From assembly GCA_041747075.1 (NCBI GenBank), contig JBGTFW010000021.1, positions 1-32,100 of the forward strand: a stretch of DNA of 32,100 nt. Direction: 5' to 3'. The notes beneath the pieces are model-generated. The model did not search any database and was not told the DNA's origin. It was given only the letters and a program-made list of their open reading frames with translations. The position numbers and the translations under genes are program-made. Source of the DNA: CAJQPP01 sp041747075 (GTDB lineage Bacteria > Planctomycetota > Planctomycetia > Pirellulales > Pirellulaceae). Below are positions 1 to 7,708 of the stretch, piece after piece; position 1 is the stretch's first letter, and each line of letters begins with the position of its first letter.

Positions 1-685
1 CCGGTCCCTGGCGATCGGCCTGCTCAAAGAGCCAGGTGAGAGAGAGCCCGAAACCTGGCAGCACCTCTCCGCCATCGAGGTCGCCGCCTTGCGGAATCTC
101 GGTGAAGCGATCGATGGCCGAATAACTGACGGCAGATTGGCTGGCCGGATCAACGTACCAGACCAAACGAATGCCCGACTCGAAGTACCGTTCGAGCTTG
201 AGGGACATTTCCTTTTTCGTATTCGTATCGGAAAGGACTTCCACCACGAGATCGGGGATCAACTCGGGGATTGGACGACGAGGAACTTTTTCCTGGGGAA
301 ACCGCGACCAGCTTATGAAAGAGACATCCGGAATCTTGACCGTGCCCGGGAGAATCGTCAGCGAACCATCGGCCCCCAGGGTCTTTCCCAGATCATTCGT
401 TCGAAGGTAAAGATTGATTTCAGTGGCGATCGTCAATGCAAGAAAACTTTCGTACCATCCCATGGGCTTCTCCACGAGCACGCCTTGCTCAAGTTCACAT
501 AGCACATCTTCTTCCGCCTCGATGCGCAGCACATCGTCTTCGGTCGCATAGCCGGGTGGCGGGCTGAGCCGGATTCGAGCCGCGGGAATGTCTCCCAGCC
601 GCTCCTGCAAGTCCGCCAGTCTCCAGTTGGATGGAATGGAAATCTGCGGGGTCAGTTGGACGGTGTCCGGAATAATCGTCGACAT
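1..685 (-). CDS. Uma2 family putative endonuclease, copy A (3' end cut by window edge)
   Basis: The frame is open from an ATG at 685 down to position 1, ending in ...EQADRQGP; by comparison with the neighbour at 720-1409 only the last few codons are missing. Uma2 (DUF820) proteins have a PD-(D/E)xK nuclease-like fold and are very abundant in cyanobacteria and planctomycetes; their cellular role is not established. The family landmarks are visible: a PDVSFI segment, PDLVVEVLS carrying the acidic residue, and the K-rich stretch before LERYFESGIRLVWYVDP. It is nearly identical to the upstream paralogue except for about 100 nt at 350-449, and has one extra codon near the start (MSTIIPDT versus MSTILDT). 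It lies 34 nt after the stop of the paralogue, so the two are probably co-transcribed. Confidence 0.85.
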   Translation of the reverse strand, partial: MSTIIPDTVQLTPQISIPSNWRLADLQERLGDIPAARIRLSPPPGYATEDDVLRIEAEEDVLCELEQGVLVEKPMGWYESFLALTIATEINLYLRTNDLGKTLGADGSLTILPGTVKIPDVSFISWSRFPQEKVPRRPIPELIPDLVVEVLSDTNTKKEMSLKLERYFESGIRLVWYVDPASQSAVSYSAIDRFTEIPQGGDLDGGEVLPGFGLSLTWLFEQADRQGP

Positions 686-719
686 TCGAGCTTGTCTCCA
701 GCGGCCGTGGCCTGGCGGA

Positions 720-1409
720 TTATTTTTCCGGTCCCTGGCGATCGGCCTGCTCAAAGAGCCACATGAGTGAGAGCCGGAAACCAGGCAACACCTCACCCCC
801 ATCGAGGTCGCCGTTTGGCGGAATCTCGGCGAAGCGATCGATGGCCGAATAACTGACGGCCGACTGGCTGGCCGGATCAACGTACCAGACCAAACGAATG
901 CCCGACTCGAAGTACCGTTCGAGCTTGAGGGACATTTCCTTTTTCGTATTCGTATCGGAAAGGACTTCCACCGCGAGATCGGGGATCAACTCGGGGATTG
1001 GACGACGAGGGACCTTTTCCCGGGGAAACCGCGACCAGCTTATGAAAGAGACATCCGGAATCTTGACCGTGCCCGGGAGTATTCTCAATGATCCCCCCTC
1101 ACCCAGTACCTGACCGAGGTTCGAAAATTCGAGATAATTGAGAATCTGTTTGCTGATTAGCGACGCGAGAATCGACTCGTACCATCCCATGGGCTTCTCC
1201 ACGAGCACGCCTTGCTCCAGCTCACACAGCACATCTTCTTCCGCCTCGATGCGGAGGAGGTCGCCTTCGGTCGCATAGCCGGGTGGCGGGCTGAGCCGGA
1301 TTCGAGCCGCGGGAATGTCTCCCAGCCGCTCCTGCAAGTCCGCCAGTCTCCAGTTGGATGGAATGGAAATCTGCGGAATCAGTTGGACGGTGTCCAGAAT
1401 GGTCGACAT
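720..1409 (-). CDS. Uma2 family putative endonuclease, copy B
   Basis: A 229-residue protein of the Uma2/DUF820 family, predicted cytoplasmic with no signal peptide. The PD-(D/E)xK-like core is visible as PDVSFISW (about residues 117-124), PDLAVEVLSDTNTKKE (about 144-159, with the acidic residue and lysines) and YFESGIRLVWYVDPAS. The length is typical of the family. The start at 1409 is supported by exact correspondence with copy A, which begins at the same codon. This is the upstream gene of a tandem pair read leftwards. The function is unknown; a nuclease activity is inferred only from fold assignment of the family. Confidence 0.88.
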   Translation of the reverse strand: MSTILDTVQLIPQISIPSNWRLADLQERLGDIPAARIRLSPPPGYATEGDLLRIEAEEDVLCELEQGVLVEKPMGWYESILASLISKQILNYLEFSNLGQVLGEGGSLRILPGTVKIPDVSFISWSRFPREKVPRRPIPELIPDLAVEVLSDTNTKKEMSLKLERYFESGIRLVWYVDPASQSAVSYSAIDRFAEIPPNGDLDGGEVLPGFRLSLMWLFEQADRQGPEK

Positions 1410-2019
1410 GCAAAGGTTCTCCGGCAGCCATTATCCCATTACTTGCGACTTGATACAACCGCCAACAAGATATGACTTGCGTGTGTAAGCGGCAATCCGC
1501 AGGGTTGAATTGGGAAGCGGCGAAATCCGGGTAAATAAAAACGGCCAACCTGCCATAATTCGGGTCGTTTCTCAAAGGCAGGAGGCCGCTTGCAAAGGTA
1601 ACAACGTAGCTGACAGAAAGATGGTTGACCGAAAAATGAAAACGAACATGCCCGGATTCTGATCTTTCTGTCATTCATGTTTCTGTCAAAATCATCGTCC
1701 TGGACGGCCCGTGCGGTGGACAGCAGAAAAGCCGCCTGGCGGGACCGCCGCATGACCCAGGAGGCTGAGCCCAAACACCCGAATCGAGGCCAACTCATCG
1801 ACTACCAGCCCCTGACCCTCGCATGCTGACAGTCGGAACGCCAGTTACACCCTGTCAAATTGTTCGGCAATAGCGTTTTTCCAAGTGAGGAACAATTGGG
1901 ACAATTGTTCTACTTTGAGTTTCGTTTGAATGGGCGAATACGGCACGCCGTAGCCGTTCGGAAAACTCGACCCGGTTTTCTACCAAGGGCGCGTGACGCA
2001 GGTCGCCCGCGGGCGGCCA
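1410..2019. other. 610-nt stretch without a supported gene
   Basis: This lies between the start of the Uma2 gene and the end of the YhaN-like gene, both on the minus strand. It should hold the promoter of the Uma2 pair (near 1410-1500) and the end of the YhaN transcript. Frames open here give low-complexity, Arg/Cys/Pro-rich products with no family resemblance. A GC-rich self-complementary stretch (2004-2015) sits just after the YhaN stop but lacks a T-tract. A 12-bp inverted repeat is listed separately. Confidence 0.6.
1611..1673. repeat. Perfect 12-bp inverted repeat with 39-nt spacer
   Basis: TGACAGAAAGAT at 1611-1622 is matched by its exact reverse complement ATCTTTCTGTCA at 1662-1673. 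A third partial copy, TTTCTGTCA, follows at 1680-1688. The arms could form a long-loop hairpin or be paired binding sites; neither is shown. It is in a gene-free stretch about 200 nt upstream of the Uma2 pair. Confidence 0.6.
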
Positions 2020-5000
2020 TCAGGCGGATTGCTGCCAGTGTTCGGCGACTTCCTGCAAGTACGAATTCACCGTTTGGTCGTCGCCATGAACGTGACCATC
2101 GTCCGGCGCATGGCTCACGGCGATTTCATCGGCGCGAATTCCGCGTTCGTCGGCACGTGAATGCCGTTCGTCGGCACGTGAATGCCGTTCGTCGAAACCA
2201 AAGGGCCGTCCATCCACTCGAAATCGTCGTTGGTCCTCGCGAATTGCCGTCAGCTCGAACTCCAGTTCCGGATCGAAACCCGCCGGTTCAAGCCAAATCG
2301 AGGATCGCCGCGGAGTTGGAACAATCGCGACGGGTTCGACATCCGGTTCCTCGATTTCCGCTTCCTCGACGGTCGCAATGTCGGCGCGGCCAAGAAGGAT
2401 CGGCATGGCGTTGTTCTCAAGCACGTCGCGGTGATGCGGCAGGACGCGAACGTCGACGTCGAGAAAGTGAAAGAGGTCGCGAATGTGGTCGTGGCAGGTA
2501 AACATGAGGACCTGGTAGCCACTTTCGGCAAAATCACGGAGAACGCGGGCGGCCGATCGCGCCCGGCTCGAATCAAAATTGACAAGCACGTCGTCGAGGA
2601 CCAGCGGCAATACGGCACCACGACGGGCGTAGGCATCAACGAGTGCGAGCCGCAAGCCGAGATAGACCGCCTCGCGCGTTCCGCGGCTGAGGTGCTCGAC
2701 CGAAAGCGTTTCGCCTTTGGAATTATCGACGAGCAACTTCTCACCCGTCAGACGTGTCCAGATTCGCGTGTAGCGGCCCTCGGTCAGTTTTTCAAGGAAA
2801 GTGGAGGCTTCGACAAGCGTTTCGGGCTGACGTCGCTGTTCATAGTTTTCGCGAATTGACTCAAGCACCTGTTCGCTGGCCGCCAATACCTGCCACTGTT
2901 CGCGAACGAGTGAGATTTCATGTTCGATCGCGGCCAGTTCCATTCTTGCCTCGTCGAGCCGCGCGTCCTCGCCGAGCATTTTTAATTCCTGGTGGTATTC
3001 ACCGCGTTGCTGGTGAACGTGCGACTGTTCCTCGCGCAGTTGCTCGATCGACGCCTGGTTCGCTTCCCATCGTTTTTCCAGTGCGGCCTGGCCGTATTCC
3101 TCCAGTTCGGCGGCGACGAGCGATTCCTCGATGTGACCAACCAGCGCGGCGGCGATCTGGTCAGTCAATGCCTGGCGCTGTTCACGGAGCTTGTGCACCT
3201 GGGCGTGCCCGGCGGCAAATTCGCGGTATTTCTCCTCAGTGTCGGCACCGACGACGGCCAACATGCGGCTTTTTTGACCCTCAAGCCTCTCCAGCTCACG
3301 GGCCGCGCGATTGTAGGTCTGGCGAAGCGAGTTGAACCTGGCGGCCAGTTCCTTCCGCTGCGCAACGAGTTGCCGTTGCTGTCCAAGCGTGACGCGCAAC
3401 GTTTGCAGCCGCGACGCCGGATCGGTATCAACGTCGTACTCGATACCCGATTCGCCGAGCAGCGTGTCGATGCGTCGAGTAAGCCCCGCAAGTTCCTTTT
3501 CACGGTCGGATGCCTCCGACTCCAGTTGATCCAGTCGCGAATGGAAGCCGTGAATTCGTTCGCTTCGCTGCGTCACTTCGCGAAGCTGGTCGGGTGAAAG
3601 GGTTTCCGGCATTCCCACCAGCCGCAATCCCTCCCGCCACTTGCGATCGAGATCGACAAGTTCCCGATCGATCCGCGCGTGGTTGCGTTTCGATTCCTCC
3701 AATGCGGCGATGGCGGCGTTGTAGCGCGACTCCAGCGGGATCAGGTCTTCAAGACGCGAAAGCTCTCCCTCGGCATCGCGCAACTGAATGTCGGTTCCCG
3801 CGGACGCGGCCGGCAATTGCCGTTCCAGCTCGTCGCGCTCGCTCCGCGAACGCTTGAGTTGCTGGCGAACCAGATCAAATTGGTGCCGGAAATCGTCGAG
3901 TTCATCCCGCGCGATACGTTCCCAGTGATGTTTCATTCCCATCGAAAGCAACCCAAAAACCGTTCCAAGGATAATGAGCAGGAAACCCATTTCCGTGGCC
4001 GTCGTCCCGACGGTACTGCCGGTGTAGTAAAGGATCATCAGTCCAAAACCCGCCAACACGATCCCCAGCACAAAGACGACACCGAGAATTGACAGTTTGC
4101 CCACCGGCAGGACCTGCTCGTTCACCACGTTGTCGATGTCACGTTCCAGATCGTGGCGCGAGGCGTTGAGTTTCTCGATTTTTTCCTCCAGCTCGACCCG
4201 CCGGCGAAGTCGCGTGACGAGACGAGCGGCTTCCTCGCGCGTATGGGCGACTCCCGATCCATGTTCAACCAGCGCCGATTGCATCCGCCCCTCGTATTGG
4301 GAAAGGTCGGCCTTTGCCCGCTCGATCTGCTCGCTGGCTGATTCAAGTTCCTCGCGGCGGGCGAGCAACTTGCGGGCACTCGTCTGGAGCGATGCGAAAC
4401 CCTGGTTCGTCAATTCGCGAACGTCGCGGGACTTCAGGTCGAGTTTGCCGCCGAGACCCGACACTTCTCCGCCGAGGGTGGTGCGAATTGCCTCGATTTC
4501 CTGCCGTACCCGTTCGGCCTGGTTTTCAAGCGCTTCGATCCACGGCATGTGCTCGCACATCGCATCGATGCGAGCCGCCTGGCTGACCAACTGGCGATTG
4601 ACGGGAAGGGCCATCGCTTCGCGCCGCGTCGATTTGCGGTCAGTCTTTATCGAGGACATCTTGTCTCGATGGCGGGCAATTTTCTGGTTGATGGATTCGA
4701 GTTCGGCAATGCGAACTTCCGATTCACCGGGCAAGTATGCGAAGGTCGCAATTTGCTGATCGATCGCGCGGCGCGCCCGCCAGCGGTCCCCGACGTTCAT
4801 TGCGATTTCGATGACGCGGCCATTTCGGTCGAGCCGCTTCAGTTCGTCCGACAGTTCGTCGAGTCGGCGGCCCGCCTCGCTCGATTGGGCGGCGACGCGC
4901 GACCAGCGGCGCGCGCGGCCCAGCAGTTCATCAATTTCCCGCTGAAGTACGCGACGGCGCGTTTCCAGTTCGTCCAGCCGGCTTTTCGTCTCGCCATCGG

Positions 5001-5544
5001 CGGCGAGAAGCGATTGGCGACGCTTGCGGATCGTTCGCATCACGTCGACCAGCGAGACCCGATCCAGCCCGGTTGTCAGCTTGTAGAGATGTTCGGCCGC
5101 GTCGGTGCTGTTGAGTGTATTGAGTTCCTGAATCTCGCGCAGCCCGATGGCGAATACATTGCTGAAGATCGATTCATCGATGCTCGAAAGAATCGACGCC
5201 AGTTGCGCGCGGCCAAAGTTGGTCCCGTTCTCATCGTCGATCAGGACGAGGTCGCCCGTCGCGTCGTTGAGCCGGTTGGGATCAATGTGCCGCCGGATCT
5301 GGTAGTTTCCCTGCGACGTGATGACGTGCAATTCACCTCCCGCCATCCCGCCATGAACGGGCGGAATGTACTTGTCGCGACGCTCTTCGGAGAAACCGAA
5401 GAGAATCGTTCGCATGAATTGCATGAGGGTCGTCTTGCCGGCCTCGTTCTGTCCGTAAAACAGCGTCATGCCGTCCGGTAGCGAGTCAACTGTCAAACCC
5501 GTCCAGATGCCAAATCCGTCGACCTGAATGTCATTGATTCTCAC
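2020..5544 (-). CDS. YhaN-like SMC/SbcC-type AAA ATPase with central membrane hairpin
   Basis: A 1174-residue ATPase of the SbcC/Rad50-like YhaN group, expected to work with the nuclease-like protein encoded just upstream. The N-terminus has Walker A GQNEAGKTT (about 31-39). Long coiled-coil arms flank two hydrophobic segments (about 480-537), in place of the zinc hook of Rad50/SbcC. The ABC signature LSRGTREA lies near 946-953 and the Walker B LPLVLDDVLVNFD near 972-984, followed by the D-loop and the switch His (TCHDH). The C-terminal tail after about 1060 is poorly conserved in appearance and contains an in-frame heptad-like repeat. The start is a GTG with a GGGAG Shine-Dalgarno 9 nt upstream. 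The gene starts 72 nt after the stop of the YhaO-like gene, suggesting an operon. Confidence 0.9.
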   Translation of the reverse strand: MRINDIQVDGFGIWTGLTVDSLPDGMTLFYGQNEAGKTTLMQFMRTILFGFSEERRDKYIPPVHGGMAGGELHVITSQGNYQIRRHIDPNRLNDATGDLVLIDDENGTNFGRAQLASILSSIDESIFSNVFAIGLREIQELNTLNSTDAAEHLYKLTTGLDRVSLVDVMRTIRKRRQSLLAADGETKSRLDELETRRRVLQREIDELLGRARRWSRVAAQSSEAGRRLDELSDELKRLDRNGRVIEIAMNVGDRWRARRAIDQQIATFAYLPGESEVRIAELESINQKIARHRDKMSSIKTDRKSTRREAMALPVNRQLVSQAARIDAMCEHMPWIEALENQAERVRQEIEAIRTTLGGEVSGLGGKLDLKSRDVRELTNQGFASLQTSARKLLARREELESASEQIERAKADLSQYEGRMQSALVEHGSGVAHTREEAARLVTRLRRRVELEEKIEKLNASRHDLERDIDNVVNEQVLPVGKLSILGVVFVLGIVLAGFGLMILYYTGSTVGTTATEMGFLLIILGTVFGLLSMGMKHHWERIARDELDDFRHQFDLVRQQLKRSRSERDELERQLPAASAGTDIQLRDAEGELSRLEDLIPLESRYNAAIAALEESKRNHARIDRELVDLDRKWREGLRLVGMPETLSPDQLREVTQRSERIHGFHSRLDQLESEASDREKELAGLTRRIDTLLGESGIEYDVDTDPASRLQTLRVTLGQQRQLVAQRKELAARFNSLRQTYNRAARELERLEGQKSRMLAVVGADTEEKYREFAAGHAQVHKLREQRQALTDQIAAALVGHIEESLVAAELEEYGQAALEKRWEANQASIEQLREEQSHVHQQRGEYHQELKMLGEDARLDEARMELAAIEHEISLVREQWQVLAASEQVLESIRENYEQRRQPETLVEASTFLEKLTEGRYTRIWTRLTGEKLLVDNSKGETLSVEHLSRGTREAVYLGLRLALVDAYARRGAVLPLVLDDVLVNFDSSRARSAARVLRDFAESGYQVLMFTCHDHIRDLFHFLDVDVRVLPHHRDVLENNAMPILLGRADIATVEEAEIEEPDVEPVAIVPTPRRSSIWLEPAGFDPELEFELTAIREDQRRFRVDGRPFGFDERHSRADERHSRADERGIRADEIAVSHAPDDGHVHGDDQTVNSYLQEVAEHWQQSA
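2144..2194. repeat. In-frame 21-bp tandem repeat in the YhaN tail
   Basis: Two perfect 21-bp units (2144-2164 and 2165-2185) and a 9-nt partial unit lie head to tail inside the coding region. They encode repeated DERHSRA-like heptapeptides near the C-terminus of the ATPase. The length is a multiple of three, so copy number can change without breaking the frame. Confidence 0.85.
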
Positions 5545-5616
5545 AGTGCCAACTCCCTTTGGGTGATCCTCTTATCGGATCAATAAAGTGATTTTTGGAT
5601 GATGCAATCCGCCCGC

Positions 5617-6843
5617 TCAGGATTCGATTTCACGGGGCGAGAGATACTCAATCCCCGCCAGCACCATGCGTTGAAGCAATTGCTCGCGGCGCTGCGGGCT
5701 GACGCGGGACAGCTCAACGCGCGCCTCTTCATCGATCCCCGCTGTCGGCAAGTAGTCCGCCAGCGAAAACGCCATGGAAGAATCTCCCTGGTATCGCGAC
5801 GTCGCGCGAAGATAATCTCCAAGGATCGTATCCTCCTCGTACCAATCGGCGGGCAGCGATTCGGGCGGATCAAATTGCAATCGGGTCGTCCAGATTCCGT
5901 GCCCGGTCATGCCGTATTCAGTCCGCAGCCACGCCAGCAATTCCGCCTGCAAGGCCGCGTTCCGCAATCGTGGATTGAATTCACCCGTGGCGCTAACGGT
6001 CCACTGCACCAGCATCAGGCGGTCCGCGGCGTCGAGGCGAATTTTTGAACAGCGTTCGGCCAGTGCCGATTTGAGATTTTCAAGGCTGGCGTTTTCCGCG
6101 ACAGTAATCTTTTGCGAGGACCAGCGAACGACGTCGATTTCGATCTCGCTGACTTTCACGCGACCCGCGTCATCGACCGTCGCCATCATGCAACCGCAAG
6201 CCCCGGACTCTTCCGGGCACCGCGATTGTGTCGTTCCGGAAAAGACGGCGAGCGAACCCGTCTTGTCAATCGTCGTCTGACGGTGCCGGCCGCCGAGCGC
6301 CCAGTAACGAATGTTCTGACCCGTCATTGTCGTCGTGTCGAGTTCGCCGTGCAGCAGCGCGACGGGGAACGGGGCATCGGACTCGCAGCGGAAATCAGCC
6401 GGATTGCGCTTTCGCGACTCGTGACCGGCACCACAGATCGTTGCAATCGCCCGGCCGTTCCGCTGGTGAACGGCGTGTTCGATCATCGTCGAGGGAAAAA
6501 CGAGCAGATTTTCCGGCAAGGAAATGGCTGCCGGCCACCGATCGGGCTGGTCGACCGAACCGCCGCACCAGTAAACGCGAATCCCCTTTTCCAAAAGTCG
6601 TTCAAACTGGGCGAGCAAGAACGCCGCGCTTCGCGGACCGCCGTGATCGAGATTGACGACGTCGCCTGCAAGCAGAACGAAATCAACTTTCTCGGCGATC
6701 GCCCGGTCAAAAAGTCGTTCGGCGGCAACGTAAGGCGCATTGGCAAGCACCTTCTTCAGATGCGCGGGGATTTCCGGCAATCCCGAAATCGGCTCGTCCA
6801 GATGCAGATCGGACGCATGCAGGAACTTCAGTTCGATCGCCAT
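5617..6843 (-). CDS. YhaO-like metallophosphoesterase (Mre11/SbcD type) with degenerate active site
   Basis: A 408-residue calcineurin-like phosphoesterase, partner candidate of the YhaN-like ATPase. Motif I HASDLHLD (9-16) and motif II AGDVVNLD (59-66) are present. Motif III, usually GNHD, reads GGSVDQ (94-99), losing the Asn ligand and the catalytic His. Motif IV keeps a His in LLHG (about 164). Motif V, usually GHxH, reads GGRH (183-186), keeping only the second His. I chose the ATG at 6843 over the GTG at 6852 because AAGGAGG at 6853-6859 gives 9-nt spacing to the ATG and abuts the GTG. The protein may retain altered metal binding or act structurally. My recollection is that planctomycete homologues share the changed motifs, so this is probably not decay. 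Confidence 0.85.
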   Translation of the reverse strand: MAIELKFLHASDLHLDEPISGLPEIPAHLKKVLANAPYVAAERLFDRAIAEKVDFVLLAGDVVNLDHGGPRSAAFLLAQFERLLEKGIRVYWCGGSVDQPDRWPAAISLPENLLVFPSTMIEHAVHQRNGRAIATICGAGHESRKRNPADFRCESDAPFPVALLHGELDTTTMTGQNIRYWALGGRHRQTTIDKTGSLAVFSGTTQSRCPEESGACGCMMATVDDAGRVKVSEIEIDVVRWSSQKITVAENASLENLKSALAERCSKIRLDAADRLMLVQWTVSATGEFNPRLRNAALQAELLAWLRTEYGMTGHGIWTTRLQFDPPESLPADWYEEDTILGDYLRATSRYQGDSSMAFSLADYLPTAGIDEEARVELSRVSPQRREQLLQRMVLAGIEYLSPREIES

Positions 6844-7068
6844 CAGCGGCACCTCCTTGCACCGGGTTGGATTGGCGTGACGGACGCTTGCAAGCTGGCC
6901 GTCTCGACGTGACTTGACGTGCGTCGCCCAATTTACCCTGGCCGCAAAAATCCACCTAGACCAATGTCAATCCCCCAAGTTGCCACGGTGCGTTGGCTCG
7001 TTTTCCGCGTTTTCCTTGCTTAATGATGCTAGCACGGATATGCTGATTCCGTTGCACAAGGGGGAACA

Positions 7069-7680
7069 ATGAAAGTGATTCGGGAATCAGACTCCTCCGA
7101 CGATCGTGGTTCGGTTTCCGGATGGATTCGCGCGACGCGCGACGGGGACTCGGACGCCGCCACATACCTTCTGGAGCGGTATTTTAACGAACTCGAGGAA
7201 TTTGCGCGGCGACTGTTGCCGCGGCACATGGCGACGAAAGCGGATGAAGAGGACGTCGTGATCGAGGCCCTCAACGCCTTGCTACAGGGTCTGCGAAATA
7301 ACCGTTTTCGCCTGGTGCGGGACCGCGATGATTTGTGGCGGATGTTGCTGCACATCACGCGTCGCAAGGCAACGAATTTGCTCAAGAGCGAGAACCGCGA
7401 GAAACGCGACCGGAAACGGACCGTCGAAATCGACGACAACGCGATCATCGAGGCATTCGGCGGAAATGGAGAGTCGAATGACCCGGCGTGGATCGCCCAG
7501 TTTCAGGAGTCTTGCCGGATGATGTTCGAGGCACTGCCGACCGACGAATCACGACGGATTGCGATGATGCGGATGTCTGGCCATAGCGTCAAGGAAATTG
7601 CCGTGTCGCTCGACCGCACAAAAAGCGCGATTGAACGCAAGCTGGGCGTGATCCGCGCGACGTGGGCCCGGTTTCTCTAG
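7069..7680 (+). CDS. ECF-type RNA polymerase sigma factor (planctomycete Sigma70_ECF group)
   Basis: A 203-residue sigma factor with region 2 in the first half (GDSDAATYLLERYFNELEEF, then the DEEDVVIEAL and DLWRMLLHITRRKATNLL segments) and a region 4 helix-turn-helix near the end (RRIAMMRMSGHSVKEIAVSL, then RTKSAIERKLGVIR). Region 4 is expected to contact the -35 element and region 2 the -10 element. The start has an AAGGGGG Shine-Dalgarno upstream. The gene is transcribed away from the YhaO-like gene and converges on the S1C gene at 7709, with 28 nt between. No anti-sigma gene is adjacent, which is common for this planctomycete group. Confidence 0.9.
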   Translation: MKVIRESDSSDDRGSVSGWIRATRDGDSDAATYLLERYFNELEEFARRLLPRHMATKADEEDVVIEALNALLQGLRNNRFRLVRDRDDLWRMLLHITRRKATNLLKSENREKRDRKRTVEIDDNAIIEAFGGNGESNDPAWIAQFQESCRMMFEALPTDESRRIAMMRMSGHSVKEIAVSLDRTKSAIERKLGVIRATWARFL

Positions 7681-7708
7681 ATGCGTACGAACGGGCACAA
7701 CGACGAGA

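Noticed and set aside
1212..1674. Frames overlapping the start of Uma2 copy B on both strands
   Set aside because: They overlap a well-supported gene and have no protein-family features.
1439..1798. Minus-strand frame of 119 codons between Uma2 and YhaN
   Set aside because: The product has no domain pattern, has high Arg/Ser/Cys content and spans the inverted repeat; it looks like chance.
4549..5481. 310-codon frame on the plus strand opposite the YhaN-like gene
   Set aside because: It is a shadow of a GC-rich gene: the minus-strand frame has Walker motifs and coiled coil, while this one has no recognisable feature.
6841..6852. GTG at 6852 as start of the YhaO-like gene
   Set aside because: The Shine-Dalgarno AAGGAGG abuts it, leaving no spacing; the ATG at 6843 fits.
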